Positions 10,545-22,359 of a stretch of 64,000 bases of DNA are shown one piece after another (the stretch's first letter is position 1; each line of letters opens with the position of its first letter). The notes under the pieces are model-generated. The model did not search any database. It was given only the letters and a program-made list of their open reading frames with translations, and was not told the DNA's origin. Source of the DNA: Opisthorchis felineus (lineage: Eukaryota; Platyhelminthes; Trematoda; Opisthorchiida; Opisthorchiidae); NCBI GenBank assembly GCA_004794785.1, contig SJOL01009975.1, forward strand, positions 25,987 through 89,986, given 5' to 3'. A program made the translations under genes and the position numbers.

Positions 10545-11410
10545 ATCCACTCCTTTGGCATGTGCTTCGCGCCCGCAAACTGCAAAGTTCTGCTGCAGGA
10601 CGTACGGTCTTTGAACACTGGAGGTTGTGGAACACTACACATATATTAGGAGTTGTATTAGCTCTGATGGCAGACAAGATAAGCGCAAGAATCTCGAAGG
10701 CCAGAATTGCGTTATCAATTTGCGCCACTTGTGTCGTCAAAAAGGCATTTCACTGGGTCTCAAAGGACGCGTGTACCAGACTACTGCGCTGCTCGGCTGC
10801 GAGACTTGACCACTTTGGACAAAGGATCTGAGACATCTTCAGGTCTTTGACGTCTCAGAAGTGTAACTGGAATCAGCTGGAACCGGTGAAATCTCAATGA
10901 GGATATCAGGGGGCGGGTTTTTAGTGGAGCAGAGGGTAATTCCTTCAAAGGATGCATCCAACGCTGCAAGCTAAGATGGCTGGGCCATGTCTTGCGCATG
11001 TTGAGTTACCGTTTCCGAAACGAGCGCTGTTTTCCGTGCCTAATTTGGAGTGGCAGAGGCCTAGATGTTATCAGAATTTGACATGGCGTGAGGGGATGAA
11101 AGATGTGACAAAATGTTTGGGTGCCGTTGGTGCTGTTCACCCTACAGGATGGGGTTTACGTGACCCTCTCTGTGCTTGGCTGAAGGCACTGAAAAATATG
11201 GCAGGTAACCGGTTTCAGCAGCGTCAGATAGTCTGACTGAGTGCCGGTTGTGTAGGCACCTCGGATTTTCATGGTAGACTAGCCCCAAGTTCCCCTCCCT
11301 TCTCAATCTCTTTCTCCTTTCGGTTATGAGGCCTCATTGAAATAAGTTGACATGATCGTACGGCACTGAAGCACCAGTGTTTTCACCTGGTGTTGTTGTC
11401 AATGGTAATT
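10545..11410 (+). mobile_element. LINE 3' fragment, copy D, inside an SLC10 intron
   Basis: The plus strand carries the LINE C-terminal region in mixed frames: TYIRSCISSDG (about 10,635-10,670), NCVINLRHLCRQKGISLGLK then GRVYQT (about 10,705-10,780), LQAKMAGPCLAHVELPFPKR (about 10,958-11,020; family RWLGHVLRMP.HRLPKR), EWQRP and LTWREGMKDVTKCLGAVGAV (about 11,050-11,130). The 3' untranslated end with GGCACTGAAGCACCAGTGTT lies near 11,360. It is 5'-truncated and frameshifted, and antisense to the host gene. Confidence 0.8.
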
Positions 11411-12700
11411 GTCTATGAGCAGTTCAGTTGTCCTTCCATTGTACCGACGTTCGATATCCTCATTTTACTGTAAAACAAATCGCATTCTAGCTGATCGTCA
11501 CATTGAATTCTGTTTTTAGTTCTGCTCATCCCTGTCGAGTTGTGTGTAGTGGTTTATGAACCAACCAGAAATATAAGACCCGAGTAAAATTCCAAAGCAA
11601 GAAATTGGGGATCTTGTGTAAAACATGGCACTTATCAGTAAGTGTGAAGCATTCAGTCACGACAATCATTACGGGAAAACGGCCCTAGTTTTTCGGATCT
11701 TAGTACGTCGTTCTGGTTTGTGAATACATGCGAAAACTCAAAAAGTAGATGGATAAACATCGGTGATTCTTTCTTGCACGAGTGATCGAATTTTCAAATT
11801 TTCAAACCGTCCCGGTCTTGGGACCAGCCACTTTATATTGAGATTCGCTTGGATGTTAGCCATCTTTTATCGTATTCTGGAGGGAGTATGTTGAATAGGC
11901 GTCGTTGGCGCGTGTTGTTGATTGTTGTTGTGTACTAATGTTATGCCAGAGAATAACATCCAAATATCATGGTTTGCAATGCAGCATTAGAAATTGCTGG
12001 GGTAAATTTTTATATAGCAATCGATTAAGGTTCGATTAAGGTAGATTCTAACTCTGTTAGATCGGCCGAAACAAATTGAATTCGAGAATAACAGAACCTA
12101 GGCTCTCGGCCACTTCTTTCGTGGTGGTACCTGGAATTAAGACCTGTGCCTTCTGCTTGACTAGTGCGAGTTTTTAACAAACAAACATTCATTTCCACGC
12201 GTGGTTGAATATTAGTGGGTTTGAAAGATGAATTGGCCTATCACCATTAAAACTGTCTACATAGACAGTCTGACTCGGGCGTTTCATCACGACATCAACG
12301 AGACGAATATTTCGTTGCTCACTCGAACTAATCTACCTTACTACGGACAATTTTGAGTTGGTGTATTTTCTACTACCCACCATTTGGGTGCACCCTCTAA
12401 TACATATTTAACTCAGTACAAGCGTACTTTCCGGGCAAGTTAATTTAGTCCGCAAGATATTCATGACATTCCGACTGCGCTGCTTTAGTGTGTTAGTAAG
12501 ATCGCGCCTTCTTCGAATTTCTGCACGTCCATTCACTGCAAAACATCAAAATATTCAACGCATATCGTCCCTTCGCTGAATTTATGATCAGTTTTGATTT
12601 TATACACACAGGACTCCTTTTAAAATATAAAAAGAACAGAAATCGAAACACAATCTCCTAGTGATTAGCACTCTTAAATGTGCCTATTGTTGGACTAACC
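11411..12700. other. intronic stretch without recognised features
   Basis: This is the rest of SLC10-like intron 3. No coding frame or known repeat was identified. Confidence 0.4.
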
Positions 12701-12908
12701 TCATTAGCATTCCTCTTCTTAGCATCATCTTAGCATACAACATCGGGGTATATCGATTATGAAATCACCATAAATTCACTAGTAGCACTGCTGCAATATG
12801 TTGAGAATTTAAATGTTTGAGTTGAAAGGGGACGGAGAAGCCCTAGCAAAGGGAAAAACGACGTTAAAAATGTCAGATTTCTTTTTAGCAATTTGATAAA
12901 TGACTCAC

Positions 12909-13450
12909 ATGTAATACTGATACTACTGCGTGGTAGGCCAGTGGAATAGGGATAAATACGGTAGCCCATACTGGGGCCACAGCCGCCATATCACCTTCCG
13001 GTTTGGTCAGTGATGTCCGCAACAAAGGCACACAAAGGAGACCGTTAAAGACTGCTGCTTCTGTAGCCAACGTTTTTGCAGCTTGTAGTCCTTGTTTAGT
13101 GGCTTGACCACAGATCCAGCCGAGAATAAATCCAAGCGTGATGACCAGCAACAGGCCTAACATTAGCCCCAGTTTGTAGTCGAACTCGTTGAACGCGTAG
13201 TGATTGATGTAAACACCCAGCGTGACCAGTAGGATCCCTGCCAATAACAGGAGGGGTCTGGTGAACCAGGTGAGTACGGCGTGTGCCAAACCAGGCCGGC
13301 ATCCGCGCAGAATTGTACCGATTGTTTGAGCACAGGCTACAACGCATAGCCAGCCAACAGTTTTACCCACGTCCATCGGACGCCGATACCAGTAATTACT
13401 AATTACAAATGTCCAAACCGGGGAAGTGACTGGAATAAGAAGGAACAATG
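12909..13450 (-). CDS. SLC10-like gene, exon 3 (membrane core)
   Basis: The exon starts after the acceptor TTGATCTCAG, completes a codon split after base 1, and ends in VLH just before GTGAGT, in phase 0. It encodes about 181 residues (424-604) with five or so hydrophobic helices. Alignment by eye to SLC10 proteins is clear: ALFLLIPVTSPVWTFVISNYW matches the end of TM5, and KLGLMLGLLLVITLGFILGW matches the helix before the conserved crossover. The usual ETGxQN sodium-site motif reads EAAVFN (about 554-559): Glu and Asn are kept, Thr/Gly and Gln replaced. That weakens a prediction of classical sodium-coupled bile acid transport. The last helix is VWATVFIPIPLAYHAVVSVL. Confidence 0.88.
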
Positions 13451-13908
13451 CTGAGATCAACACTCATTTGTAAATAAATTTGGTGTGAACGGGAGACTCA
13501 TCTAGAGTTCAGTTGAACATGTTCCATAAGAACCTCCTCATTCCCATTTGAGACACCAAGAAATCAGTGTTTTTCTTGGCCTGAGGTCGAGGGTTTTCAC
13601 AGGCTTCATAAATATTGTTATATGAGGGAAAAAGGAACAAAATACTTATGCGGTCCATGTATAAGCGTTCTAGAGGTTTCCGGTAGAACTAATTGTTTTG
13701 CACTACTTTCTAGCTGCTTCTCTTGTGTAATATTTCCATACACTAGCTTGTCAGGGTTAACCTTTTCGGGTGAGAAAATCATGCTTCCTACAGTGGAACT
13801 TTAACAGCTGTTATTTCTTGTTTACGTAATGACCATACATTGCATTTTGTGTGCAGCTTAACAAAGGACATTTTCTAGGTCATACTTTTGTAAATGTCAT
13901 CCACTCAC
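13451..13908 (-). other. SLC10-like intron 2
   Basis: A compact 458-bp GT-AG intron in phase 1, the shortest in the gene. The minus strand begins GTGAGTGGATGACATTTACA at the donor. No feature was seen inside it. Confidence 0.75.
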
Positions 13909-14080
13909 CGATATCGAACCAGCTTGTCATGAAAGAAAGCGCGGCCGACAGTTGACGATCACCCTGAACGAGATACGTAAACAAGTAGGCCAGTCCACCA
14001 CCAGGCACTGTAGTTGTAACGAATAGTCCAAAACCCTGATCTTCGTCCAGCGAGAAACAGGCAACCACCGCGAGCGTAAT
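13909..14080 (-). CDS. SLC10-like gene, exon 2 (crossover helix with PGG)
   Basis: The exon starts after GATATTGTAG in phase 0 and ends one base into a codon before GTGAGT. It encodes residues 367-423. It contains VPGGGLAYLFTYLVQGD, the equivalent of the SLC10 signature CCPGG.xSN.xTY...GD in the discontinuous helix that lines the substrate site. The PGG and the following Gly-Asp are kept, but the Ser-Asn of classical transporters is replaced by Leu-Ala. It then runs LSAALSFMTSWFDI into exon 3. This is the exon that fixes family identity most firmly. Confidence 0.88.
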
Positions 14081-14779
14081 CTACAATATCACAGGGGTAC
14101 ATGGGGTGAATTGTGAGACTGTCACTGATCAGTACATTCGCACTTGCACACTTTGGTCCGCATAAACAAACCTGTATAATCTAAGCCCATTTACTTCTCA
14201 CAGACCTATTCCATAACCAAGCTACACCTATTTGACGATGAACGTTTTGGAGTACACAGCCATGTCCTCCCAGTAGTCCGTTGATTTACTTGTTGGACTT
14301 GGTAGCAAGGCTTGTTTGACCAGGATAGATTTGGAAAGGACTTTTATCATTGTGTTCTGTCACTCGAATGGAAAGTGATCAACAAAAGCTGATCAATTGT
14401 TTGTCGTCACCAAAAATGTAGTTGGTCAGAAGTTGCACCAAGGGTTTTTTTGACGCAAAGAATTACATTGATCGCGTGATTGTCTTACTTTTCCCTCTTG
14501 CGTTCCTAATGTCGTATTCAGTGCATAAATTCTTCAGCATTCTCCGTAGATGCTGTGCAATCGATGGGAAGCACAGGAGTTGAAATAATTCAAGGTGACG
14601 TAATCTTAGGCGGAAGCAGTCGCAAAGTCAAGACAGGTTTCGAACCATGAACATTCCTTTCCTAAATCTGTGCTTTGTTTAGCCATGCACTGTCTACTTA
14701 TACATCAACTGGTTTCTAGCTCTTGTCTATCACCTCAAGTGGGTGTCTGTTGGTGTTAGTTTCCCCTGCTATGCTAGGG

Positions 14780-14800
14780 ATATATATATATATATATATA
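14780..14800. repeat. (TA)n microsatellite
   Basis: Ten uninterrupted TA units within SLC10-like intron 1. Confidence 0.95.
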
Positions 14801-16029
14801 GCGCAGCCTGCGGAGCATGTTCTACTTGACCGTACAGGAGGGTTCATTCGTCAGGATCTTGGCGCCGCACCTCCATTAGAGGAACAGGATTCTTGGGAAG
14901 ATCAGTTTTCAAGAAGTCTGCATTCCATTTGAAATCAAAGTACCCTACTACCATCCAGGTTGCTGTTGTTGGGTGCAAAACGACAACGAGAGTGCCAAAC
15001 ATATGTTTTATTGATAGTCTCCCGACCATGTCATCATCTGTAGTTTGTGGCATTCGTTGAGCCCATTCATTCTGAAGAAGGATCGGCTGCAATGCTTCAA
15101 GCAACTGTGTGATTACGTTCCTTAAACGTGGTGTGAGGATTTGATACTTTGAAACCCACTATTATAAGATATAATAAGATGATCGGATGATGCGTCGGAC
15201 TACGTTTATCTTAGGAACCGTATGGCAGGGATCCCAAGTAGCCTCGGACACTTTTTCTCGTTGGTCGAAGTCGATGCATTAGAAGTACATCTTCTTAAAA
15301 ACTTATCTTGCGTGTGGTAACTCTAATACCCGCTTGCATTTTTACTTGTGCCCACTTAACTGACCGAACTTTGTCTGTCCTATACCTACTCGTCCAGCGT
15401 ACTTAAGATCATAGGGCCGCTTACAAACTACATCACCTACCCAGTGGACATTCCTTAGCGGTCATAATATGTTCACGTGTTGTCTACAGTTCCGGTGTGG
15501 CTTAAAATTGATAAGCTTTGGGGACTTAATCACACTTTTTTTAACGATGATGAACGCTTGAATAACTCAGGTTGGATGAATTGCCACAATCTACACTGGT
15601 AACCGTATCCCGTTTACTTTTTGGACTCGATCCAGATGCAATGACTTAGACAGTCGGGAGTAAGTCGCGTGAATGTTCACCTATTACTGAGACTTTTTTG
15701 GCATTGGAGGAGTACAGGCAGCGGAGGACGTCTGCTGACCAAGTCCTGAGTGCCACTTTTTGTCACTTAAGGGTTGAATGGAATCATGACCTTGATTTAC
15801 CTCCCAACGGTAATCCCAAAAGGAGCCATCATAAACCAAGCACAATGGGAACATGTCCTCAGCTCACTGTTACGCATGTTGCGTAGGTCGTGATGGGATT
15901 TTGAGGTTTTAAATCACTCCGCAAATATATGGTACCAATCAGGCGCGAAGTGTGGTATAGCTAGCCGGTTTTGTGCAACTGAGAAACACTATGCAGCTGT
16001 TTCCTTGTCAGGAATTCTGAGCAGCTCGC

Positions 16030-16115
16030 CTGTCACAAGTCCCAGCAAGGATTCGAACCTGCGATTTTACGGATAGGGATTTCAGCATTGACATTTAGCT
16101 GCATGGGGCTGTTCA
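16030..16115 (-). repeat. SINE fragment with B-box
   Basis: The minus strand reads GGTTCGAATCC at 16,059-16,049, a match to the polymerase III B-box consensus. Upstream sequence (GCTGAAATCCCTATCCGTAA) resembles the body of fluke tRNA-derived SINEs. No A-box or cloverleaf was found, so it is not called a tRNA gene. Confidence 0.5.
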
Positions 16116-19100
16116 GCAGTTTGGTTAACTCACACTCATACAGGATATAATACAACCATCATAACACAACCAATCACGTGGCTCGCATTGTGTGATCTGG
16201 TGTTGGCAGGCTCCGTGACTGAAAAAGCCAGAAAACCGTTTGGCATTTGGAGTAGATTCATTTCTGAGGTAATTTTCTGTTTATAGGTGGTCTAACAGCC
16301 CGGCGATTTTGAATAACACTGAATGTCGGCTTTGAACCTACTTGGAACTTGTCTTCGTATAAATTTACATCTGAGCAGTGGAATTTCGTTTGCTATAGCT
16401 CCACTCTTATGTCATAATATATCACTAAACCGCCTTATTTTTTGCCTATTAGTGGATTCACTCTTAGGGACGTTCATGTCAGTCTCTCTGTCTTCAGAAC
16501 CTTATGGGGGATTGCTAAAATCGATAGTTCCCAACCATTATTGCCTTGATCTTGCGCTTGAACATTGTCTTCAATTGATTTTCCGCTTAGAAAATCTATT
16601 TTTCCACGGACGCCATCAGCCGGCAAACCTCATTCCCCCACGAAAAGTTGGCATTGAATGTGTTCTTTTGACCATTTTTCAAAATCTGTCATTTTTATAT
16701 GCAGCTTATCCGCGGCTCACGTGAAGTACATTCGAAGTAACATTCGATCTGTCCATGTTCACCGTCCTTGACTTTGACAGCTATTTTCTCACGGAGATTC
16801 TGAATACGACAAGATAGTGTTACTTTGGAGTCTTTTCTACTCCCATGTTTCCATGGGCATGTATATGAGATTTTGCACTCAATTCAGTCGATCATTTTCG
16901 CATGTTTGTGGGATAGAAATCCGCAGTGTTAATTCTCATGGTCATGTTCCTCTGTGGCCCTAGTTTACCAAGCCTGATAATGCTTCACGTGAGTATTGTC
17001 ATTTAACGACGCGGTTGAACGTGCATTTCCGGCAAAGTTCAACATTCGTGACACAGGATATTTATCGATTCAAAGCCAATAGACTCTGTTTTTTAACCGA
17101 CTTTCGTCGGACTTCTCTACTTGTCGGTGAGCTCAGTATATTCTGTTTTAGCTTTTATGGTTGTTTATTCTAAACCGCCCGTTTATGGTTGCTTGGATGA
17201 TAAGACTGCTTTCATATTAATACTTCATTCTGTGTGCATTGTGGCTCCTGACGAAAGACCACTCTTAGGTTCTTATTTCAGGAGGTATTTTTGTGTAAAA
17301 CACCAATTCGGCGGACCCTAACAGCACATCCTGGTGCTTTTACCTCAACTTCTGACTCTAAGACAATGAAATACAAAAGTTGATGACGTAATATTACCTC
17401 TGTTTGGGGTCGCTTATAAACGGATATCCCCCAAAAATGCCAGTTTTACCATTACTGAAAAACCCATCTTACTAGAAGATCGAACATATCCTTTGGAAAA
17501 ATCTCCATTCTAAAAGGACATCAAAGGAGTGTAAATCTTTTCAATTCCACCCACGTCATTGCCTGGTCCAACGATATTCACCCATACCAATAGTTTTTCT
17601 TCCCTGGCAACACCACAGTGCTTTGGTTAAACGGGTTTATAGAAGCGCGCACACTTTAACTGATACAAGTGCACACGGGCTTACAAGGATAGACATGAAT
17701 ATTTGAAGTTTTGTCAAACCCAGTCTGAATGATTCGGACACACGAGAGAATTTGTCCCCCCTGACTCGATTCAGTAGTCTGTTTCAACTATGTTTCCTTA
17801 CTTTAGTTGTGCAGCCGTCAGTCTACACGATACTGGGAACTCCGTGTCGTCCCGACTCCTTTTACAATAGGTATTTTACAGTAAATATTGTACGAAATTT
17901 CTACATGGCATTTTGCTTGAGATGGTGCCGACAGAAACACAATGCGTTTAACAAATCAAGTTTCCACCTTTTTTCCTAGAAAAGTGATGCTTTAGGCCCT
18001 AAGAACCGCAGCTCATTTGAGTGGGATCAGGTGCTTAGGTGGTTCTAAAATATAAGAAAGTACCAAGCGTATGACTTTTGCTCCCGGTCTCTGTTGGGGA
18101 TTTGCGCCTCGTGGTTATGCACAGTGATCTACTAGAAAGTGGGGATGGTAATCAGCCATATGGATATCAATCGTACACCAAACCTAAAGAAGCTGAAAGG
18201 AGTCAACGTTGTTTGGGGGATAATCTCTATTTGATGAGGTTATGGAGGAGTATTGCACTTCACTCCAAGATTTGATTGCTTGTGAAAAGCCCCCTAGGTG
18301 GATTTACATCAAACGCATCCACAAATCCACTGCGTATCGAATAGGATGTGATTTTTTCATTCGTTTTCACCCTTCATTTGCTGAGCTTGGTAGACTGAAA
18401 TTTCCGGTGTCCCTAGTTGCTTCTCCCCATATCGGTTAGCAATTCTTCTCGTTGTGCTTGTCACAATGGGCTATGTCGTCGACTTCCGCGCATTCTGATG
18501 ACAGTCACAATTGACATGGTCCGGATGTGTTGACATCTGCCGTTCCTCTGGTTCCCTGTGCACTCAATGAACAGAGCGAGGAGTCGGGAGAAATGTGTAG
18601 ACAATTAGAGTTTGAACCTTACAGCGTATACCTTGGCTATCCTGGCAGTCTGTATACTTGATTTCGATATTGCAGCAACTTTCTTTCCTGTTCAGGTTTT
18701 ATGCTTCGATTCCAGGAATCCTAAACTGCCTCACAGTGTGCTCAGCTCGGGTGTGCACAACACTTTTTGGGTTGCCTTATCTCCATATCGAAACGCCCCT
18801 AGTTTTCCACCCGCACCTTTTGAGTTTAATATCGGGACTTTTCCACATGGAATAGGTGTATAGTCTACTTTCCATATTAATCGATTCACCATTAATTAAG
18901 CTCTTCCCTTGAGGGCCCCAATGAAGCGGAGAAGTCATCCCACAGGGGCATAATTCTGTTGGGTTCCCTATAGCTGGGGTGGCCTTTCTCACTTTTTCAA
19001 ATTGTTTCCGACTTTGTTCCAGGGGGAAGTCCTTGGAATCTAATCACCAACAAAAATTCAGATATCCTCAGACATTTCAAGCATCACATAGCAACGCTGG

Positions 19101-19323
19101 GAGAAATGAGTTATGGATCGCAATTCTACAGACTGCGATTTTTGACATTTCGGAACCCGATTAAACTATGCTTCAGTTTAAAGGTGGATACATAGTGTTA
19201 CACAAAGTGTTTAGCTTACTCCTACTTCACTACAGTGACCACACGTCATTGAAGTATCAAGTGAGGCAGTTTTTTGTGCAAAAAGTATTCTAAAGTTCGT
19301 TTTGGACCTGAATTCATACTTAC

Positions 19324-20421
19324 TGTGGGGACAAGAAGCAACTGACAGCATAATCCAAGTATGATCTCTCGGGGCTGTTTGAGTTGTGCGTGCATTAACA
19401 CGGGGTCGTTGCAACACCCGACAGATAGAGCAATCAAAAATGCAATCACAGCTGCACTCCAGTCCGAAGCAATATAGAATTTTTGAGGTCTCAACCGCAC
19501 GGTTACGTGAAGAACTTTTTCCCAGTACCCTTCCATGGATTCGTTGTAATACAGGGTTTCGTACACTTCATCTGGTATCTCCTCACCCACTAAGAAATTT
19601 TGTTTAACGACAAATATTTGGGCGGTTGCGATGGTAACCCAGTATTGTGGTTTGGTTTCTTTGTTCCGCTGTCTTTCACCGGATTCCTCCATTGTCCCGT
19701 AATCCGTAGACTTCTCGTCGCCAGATTTACTGGTTGCGTCCGTCAGTACCAAGTACACCTTGATGTTGCTGTGCCCCAGATTGTCTCCAAACAAGTAAAA
19801 CCGTTGGATAGAGGTTTCACGCGACCTGATTGTCGTCACATTATCTCCATCACCCATGCTCTCATCTCGTGCTCTGCACGGAGCTACCGGTTTGAAGTCT
19901 TCCGCACATAGATGCACATTCTTTCCACAATCGAGAGAGCGCGAAGTACGGTTAGCTAGATTGTGGTGTCCTCTTACGTGGTCATGTGCCTTTTTGGTCT
20001 CCGTAAAGTAAACGCTATGATCGTTGTTTGAAATAATACGATACTGCAGCTGTACTATCGGCTCGCTTTTCTGAACCGCTTCAGCAGTTGGTAATGGTCC
20101 ACGTAACTTTGCTAGTTGCTTCGATGCAACTCTTTTGATCTCTTCTATGTTTTCGCAACAGCAAGTACATTCAAGTTCGAGATGTTGTTGTTGTCCCACA
20201 TTCAACAGAAGACTGTGCGGACGACCTGGGCTTGGGCGGGATAAATTGGTCGGAGGGACTAATCGGAGTTCTACAGAGCAGTTTGGCACGTCAATATGGC
20301 TTTCTGAAGGCTGCGTAACTTCTTCTGTTCTCGTGAGCAATCCGTCAGTTGACTGTATTTGATACGAGGATGCATGTCCAATTAACAAACAGTAACACAC
20401 ACTTAGAAGAAAATCACGCAT
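19324..20421 (-). CDS. SLC10-like gene, exon 1 (signal peptide, ectodomain, first membrane helix)
   Basis: The ATG at 20,421 opens a frame of exactly 366 codons, ended by the donor ACA|GTAAGT. Residues 1-19 (MRDFLLSVCYCLLIGHASS) form a good signal peptide. The next 290 or so residues are hydrophilic with several N-glycosylation sequons (NCS, NLS, NRT, NVT, NES) and a Cys cluster (CTCCC). No known domain was recognised in it. Near the end, SDWSAAVIAFLIALSVGCCN then DPVLMHAQLKQP and EIILGLCCQLLLVPT match the SLC10 helix pair ahead of the crossover (family pattern GC...W...L..P..I.IG...QF..MP). The start is supported by the signal peptide and by TATA and CCAAT elements upstream. Confidence 0.85.
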
Positions 20422-20443
20422 GGAAAGCCCAACACAAACGGGA

Positions 20444-20449
20444 CTTATA
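20444..20449 (-). promoter_or_regulatory. TATA-like element of the SLC10-like gene
   Basis: The minus strand reads TATAAG about 23 bases upstream of the ATG. If functional, the 5' untranslated region would be very short or absent, so it may be chance or the true start site may lie further up. Confidence 0.25.
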
Positions 20450-20611
20450 CCCTCGATGTTTTTAAGCTCTTCCTGTCAAATCCGAGCAACTTCTTTTCAC
20501 AACATAACCGATCTTTAGCAGATCATTACGGAACATTTAGGTTCGACAAGCAAAACTCCTGCAGTGTTTTGCACAAGTCACCTAACCACACATGTTTTCC
20601 CGTTCACAATG

Positions 20612-20650
20612 ATTGGCTGTGGCTACTTTCGCCTTTGGTTTTCCCATTGG
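20612..20650 (-). promoter_or_regulatory. paired CCAAT boxes
   Basis: Two CCAAT pentamers read on the minus strand, at 20,616-20,612 and 20,650-20,646. They lie about 190 and 225 bases upstream of the SLC10-like ATG and share its orientation. Spacing and orientation fit a promoter, but no start-site evidence is available. Confidence 0.4.
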
Positions 20651-21805
20651 TCAAATCGCTTGTGACGCGAGAATCGATCAACAGTCGGCTGTTAGGACAT
20701 CCTCGTCTGCCACTCGGGTCGTTGGTCAGACAGGTGGGATCAGACAGGCAGGTTGCGCGCTGTTTTGCACGGCTAAAAGAACATGCACCCATTTATGGGA
20801 AGCGAGATACGGATGGTTGGTTTTCACCGTGTACATGTGGGTATTTCCAGGAAACAGTAGCTAGACGATCTTTCATTTGGTGCAAAGCATTTTCCCCTGC
20901 TCTCTCCTGTCAAACCCTAGCACTGTCGCCGTTTTTTACTGTCATCCGGATGGTGCTGTACCTGATTTAGAACGTGTTTGCCTTTCACTGCCCAGGTCAT
21001 TTGCTCTAACCGGTGATTGATCATTCGGTTCGCTACGTTTATGTCCGGTTCATACAGTGGCCACTTGCTTGAACGGTCATTTGGATGGTTGATTCAAGCC
21101 ACTTAAAGATTACTGTATTTCCGAATAATGTTCCAGGCTGATCGCAAACATTTCCCACAGCGCTGGACTCAGCTACTCAAAATTAATGAATGCCACTTGT
21201 AGTTACTATCCTTCGTGACTTCTACACACGGTTACTGCAGTTTAATACCAGATACGGTCATCTAAATTGACGCGATTACCTAAAGGTCAGGCGGCTAGAG
21301 CCTTGGATATCTCAATACCTGGAAGACTAGCCCATAAGTGGGTTATCTTGGATTGTTAAAGGCTTCTTCATCAATGAAAAGTTTTAGAAGGGCAGTTCAT
21401 CGGTTTGTGGTATCTACACAAACAGATCCTCTGGTTTTTCTCAAGCTGAGACAGCATTTGATCAAGAGGTAATCGAATCTCCCGTACACGCCAATTAGTA
21501 TACAAATGAATCGTTTCATGATCAGCAAAAATTCACCAATTTGTTACCGAAGCTATGCAGGTAGCGCACTTTTAGCCAACTAAACGAACATGCCAAGGCC
21601 GAACATAGCTCACACATACTTAACCTGTGCTGTGATAGCTGAACGGCTTCCTGGTCATGCGTCCAGCCGAGCGCTAGTCTTCTAGACAGGCGCTCCCTTT
21701 TTGAACGCACGCACTGTGGACACCGGTTGGGAACTGCATTCCCCGCCAAGTGAAACAATCAATACAATCCCAGTCAAGCTGTGCTGACTGGCTGTAATCC
21801 CGCCA

Positions 21806-21826
21806 CCCCCCCCCCCACACACACAC
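21806..21826. repeat. poly-C and (CA)n tract
   Basis: Eleven C residues are followed by CA dinucleotides. Confidence 0.9.
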
Positions 21827-22359
21827 GCAGTCGCCCCAGTGAAATTTGAGTGAGCCTCCATGTAATTTTAGCTGTACAGGCTTTTGTTGTTCATGTGATG
21901 CTAACTGAATCTATAGCCGGCGGCGCAAGTGCTGCAGTGGGCTAACCCAATTAGGTCCACATGCACTGTCAACAGCCAGCTGCCTCCGTCTCCCCACTAG
22001 TATAACGTTTCTTATTTTTTCAGCTGCTGCTTTGCAATTTTGCCTGAACACACGTAGATCAAACTTGGTAACCTCCTACTTATTTGCAATCATTACATGT
22101 GACTATCTTGGGTACTAACACAAGGGTAAACGGTAATTGGAGGGAAACTTTCCTTTTAGGATGTTTTTGGTTGCTCCCTGTTTTTACACACTGCGCAATA
22201 TCATGCGGTAGAAATTGTTTTGTTCATTAGTCTCACTATAGATGTCTAGTGGGTGCTTATTTAGCGGACAGGTGTACTGATATTGCAATACAGGAGATAA
22301 AGTGGGGCCCACAATTTCGAAAGAATATAACATGAAATCAGCGAAATACGCTCACTTGC

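Larger units (their letters stand above)
9756..12908 (-). other. SLC10-like intron 3
   Basis: An intron of about 3.15 kb with GT-AG ends. It contains LINE copy D on the opposite strand (about 10,545-11,410). Elsewhere it is unremarkable; short open frames near 9.9-10.3 kb have no recognisable content. Confidence 0.6.
14081..19323 (-). other. SLC10-like intron 1
   Basis: A 5.2-kb GT-AG intron in phase 0. It holds a (TA)n tract at 14,780-14,800, an unidentified minus-strand open frame (14,844-15,104) and a SINE B-box on the minus strand near 16,050. The stretches 15.1-16.0 kb and 16.2-19.3 kb are AT-leaning with no recognised coding or repeat content. Confidence 0.6.
9036..20421 (-). other. 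SLC10-family (sodium/bile acid cotransporter-like) gene locus
   Basis: Four minus-strand exons join into one frame without a phase conflict: 20421-19324, 14080-13909, 13450-12909 and 9755-9036. The product is about 843 residues. Seen: a signal peptide (1-19), a large ectodomain to about 310, the SLC10 membrane core from about 320 to 604, and a 239-residue tail. Known of the family: SLC10 proteins are polytopic carriers of bile acids and steroid sulphates; the SLC10A3/A5 'P3-like' branch has long N-terminal extracellular parts and mostly unknown substrates. Inference: the long ectodomain and the altered motif in exon 3 place this nearer the P3-like group than the classical transporters. Family membership is strong; substrate is unknown. 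All introns are GT-AG. Confidence 0.85.

Noticed and set aside
16030..16115. A tRNA gene on the minus strand.
   Set aside because: A B-box is present but no A-box, anticodon loop or acceptor stem can be formed. It is better explained as a SINE.
20569..20970. A 133-codon plus-strand frame upstream of the SLC10-like gene.
   Set aside because: No domain or splice context was found, and it overlaps the CCAAT-box region. It is probably a chance open frame.
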